This document shows, one piece after another, positions 62,798 through 64,000 of a stretch of DNA of 64,000 bases. Both the position numbers and the translations under genes were made by a program. Each line of letters begins with the position of its first letter. Position 1 is the first letter of the stretch. The stretch covers positions 5,084,001 to 5,148,000 of the forward strand of contig CM082586.2 of the NCBI GenBank assembly GCA_040954595.2, given 5' to 3'. Below the pieces are notes generated by a model that did not search any database, was not told where the DNA came from, and saw only the letters and a program-made list of their open reading frames with translations. This DNA comes from Balanoglossus misakiensis. Taxonomy: Eukaryota; Hemichordata.

Positions 62798-63454
62798 CTA
62801 TGATACTTGGAGATCTCTGAAATTCTGGGCGATTTTCTCCATATCGAGTCTATGTATGATTCCATTCTGGTCAATGTGTAACTGGCTGAGGTTCAAATCG
62901 TCCAGCGACTTCGACCGCTTCAGTTTCACTGGAGTGGCTTTCTGTGTTTTTGTCAGCAGAACCTCTTCTTCCTCCTCCTCCTCCTCGCCTTTGTTGCCGT
63001 TGTCGACCCGGGGCATTTCCGGCTCCTCGCTCTCGCTGTGCCGCCGGAGGGGCACCCTCCTGGCGGGGATAACATAGGGTTTGCGGAAGCGGACCCGGTG
63101 TCTCTGCACTTTGGCCACGCGGTGGCGGTTCGCGCGAATGTCAGGGCAGGGCGGGTACGACACCCGCCGGCTCTTCTCCGCCTCCGGCTCCATCTCGGGC
63201 GCCACGTAGACCTTCGTCGACAGAATCGGGCTCGGCGACAGCGCCTTCGACGGCTGCAGCTTCGTCACGAACATGGGGTTCATTTGGATCACCGCGAATC
63301 CCTGCTTGGTGGTCTTCGTGCTGCAGCCGGTGCCTGCCGCAGATCTGGCCTCCTTCTCCAGCAGGTACTCCTTGCGACTCTCCGTCACGGCGCTCAGCAT
63401 TCCCAACTCGTGCAGGGCAGCGTCAATGTCCATGTTCCTGCTTGATCCGGCCAT
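62798..63454 (-). CDS. uncharacterised 218-aa protein, single coding exon
   Basis: ATG at 63454-63452 (AAAATGGCC, good context) to TGA/TAA-type stop at 62798, one uninterrupted frame in strongly GC-rich sequence, unlike its flanks. The N terminus MAGSSRNMDIDAALHELGML...ESRKEYLLEKEA looks helical. The middle is basic and proline-rich (RANRHRVAKVQRHRVRFRKPYVIPARRVPLRRHSESEEPE), followed by a run of eight Glu. The end, KLKRSKSLDDLNLSQLHIDQNGIIHRLDMEKIAQNFRDLQVS, contains an RSKSLDDL motif suited to basophilic kinase phosphorylation. No signal peptide, membrane segment or known domain is visible. I do not recognise the family, but composition and the conserved-looking termini support a real gene. 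It converges on the PDZ-PH gene. Confidence 0.75.
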   Translation of the reverse strand: MAGSSRNMDIDAALHELGMLSAVTESRKEYLLEKEARSAAGTGCSTKTTKQGFAVIQMNPMFVTKLQPSKALSPSPILSTKVYVAPEMEPEAEKSRRVSYPPCPDIRANRHRVAKVQRHRVRFRKPYVIPARRVPLRRHSESEEPEMPRVDNGNKGEEEEEEEEVLLTKTQKATPVKLKRSKSLDDLNLSQLHIDQNGIIHRLDMEKIAQNFRDLQVS

Positions 63455-64000
63455 TTTCAACGGAAAAAAGCCTGTTCAGCCACTCGGGATCACAGATTAA
63501 CAGCAACTGTTGAGGAAAGGAGTTGAAAAAATGTCAGAATTGTAGGCCTTTAAGGAGATTCTGCATCCTTACAATATCCCAAGGCATTTCAATTCGGGAA
63601 TGAGAAATCTATAAGACAATGACATGCTATAACTCCATAGTGCAGGACTGATCAGAATTGATTATTCTGAATGCCAGTAAACGGGAATCTATTTTGATTA
63701 ATGCATTAAATTACTGTATTTCTCATCAAAGAATCTACAGGTTTCCCTTGAAACCTAAAAACGGCATGATGCAGAGATATTGTGGGGAGGTAGAGTGACT
63801 GTGAGGAATTTCAAATCAGGTGTATTACGTGATGATATCTGAAATTGCTGTTACCTTGTATTAAAATGAGAGGTACTACCTTTATTTTCAAGGTAATGAG
63901 ATAAATGAATTGGATTAGAATTTTCAAGGCAAAAGGATATATAGTAAGTTTGTACCAATTTCGGCGGTTTTGCATGATTCCAGATCAGCAAATAACACAA
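63455..64000 (-). other. upstream region of the 218-aa gene
   Basis: AT-rich sequence. I cannot tell whether it is promoter or a 5' UTR intron: the stretch just before the ATG on the minus strand has TTCAG and ACAG candidates for an acceptor. No other gene is seen. Confidence 0.35.

Overview
The window is animal nuclear DNA. Genes are split by GT-AG introns, there are many simple repeats and small inverted-repeat elements, and no bacterial-type operons. The proteins resemble vertebrate orthologs closely in length and motif content (ketohexokinase, ABT1, ADHFE1, Staufen). Several coding exons are GC-rich in AT-richer surroundings. This suits a slowly evolving invertebrate bilaterian such as a lancelet, hemichordate or brachiopod, but the sequence alone does not settle the clade.

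Layout. From 1 to about 16.0 kb is gene-poor: a possible coding tail at 1-81, simple repeats, CpG-rich patches and one orphan candidate start exon at 13489. From 16.0 to 24.1 kb, ketohexokinase (minus, 7 exons, 304 aa) and ABT1 (plus, 3 exons, 342 aa) lie head to head with 130 bp between their start codons. ADHFE1 (plus, 14 exons, 482 aa) follows at 24.7-29.1 kb. It converges on a five-dsRBD Staufen gene (minus, 14 coding exons, 799 aa as modelled) at 31.2-36.6 kb, with a probable 5' noncoding exon near 37.3 kb. A 5-kb divergent gap leads to a large plus-strand gene at 42.8-59.9 kb. It encodes a 1022-aa protein with a long disordered N-terminal part, a PDZ domain and two PH domains, and has a 9.85-kb first coding intron. 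A single-coding-exon minus-strand gene of unknown function (218 aa) ends the window at 62.8-63.5 kb.

I reconstructed all five multi-exon models by hand from reading-frame phase, splice consensus and protein similarity. Every junction closes in frame.

The most notable structures are: an in-frame tandem duplication of a Staufen exon that repeats half of dsRBD5; a 207-bp near-palindromic element with telomere-like arms and a 6-bp target-site duplication in ABT1 intron 1; a family of ~95-bp TTAA-bounded inverted-repeat elements scattered over the right half; the 130-bp divergent KHK/ABT1 promoter; a GC-AG intron inside PH domain 2; and the PDZ-PH-PH protein, whose architecture I cannot match to a named vertebrate family. 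The genes share no obvious pathway. KHK and ADHFE1 are both small-molecule metabolic enzymes, ABT1 is nucleolar, and Staufen acts on dsRNA.
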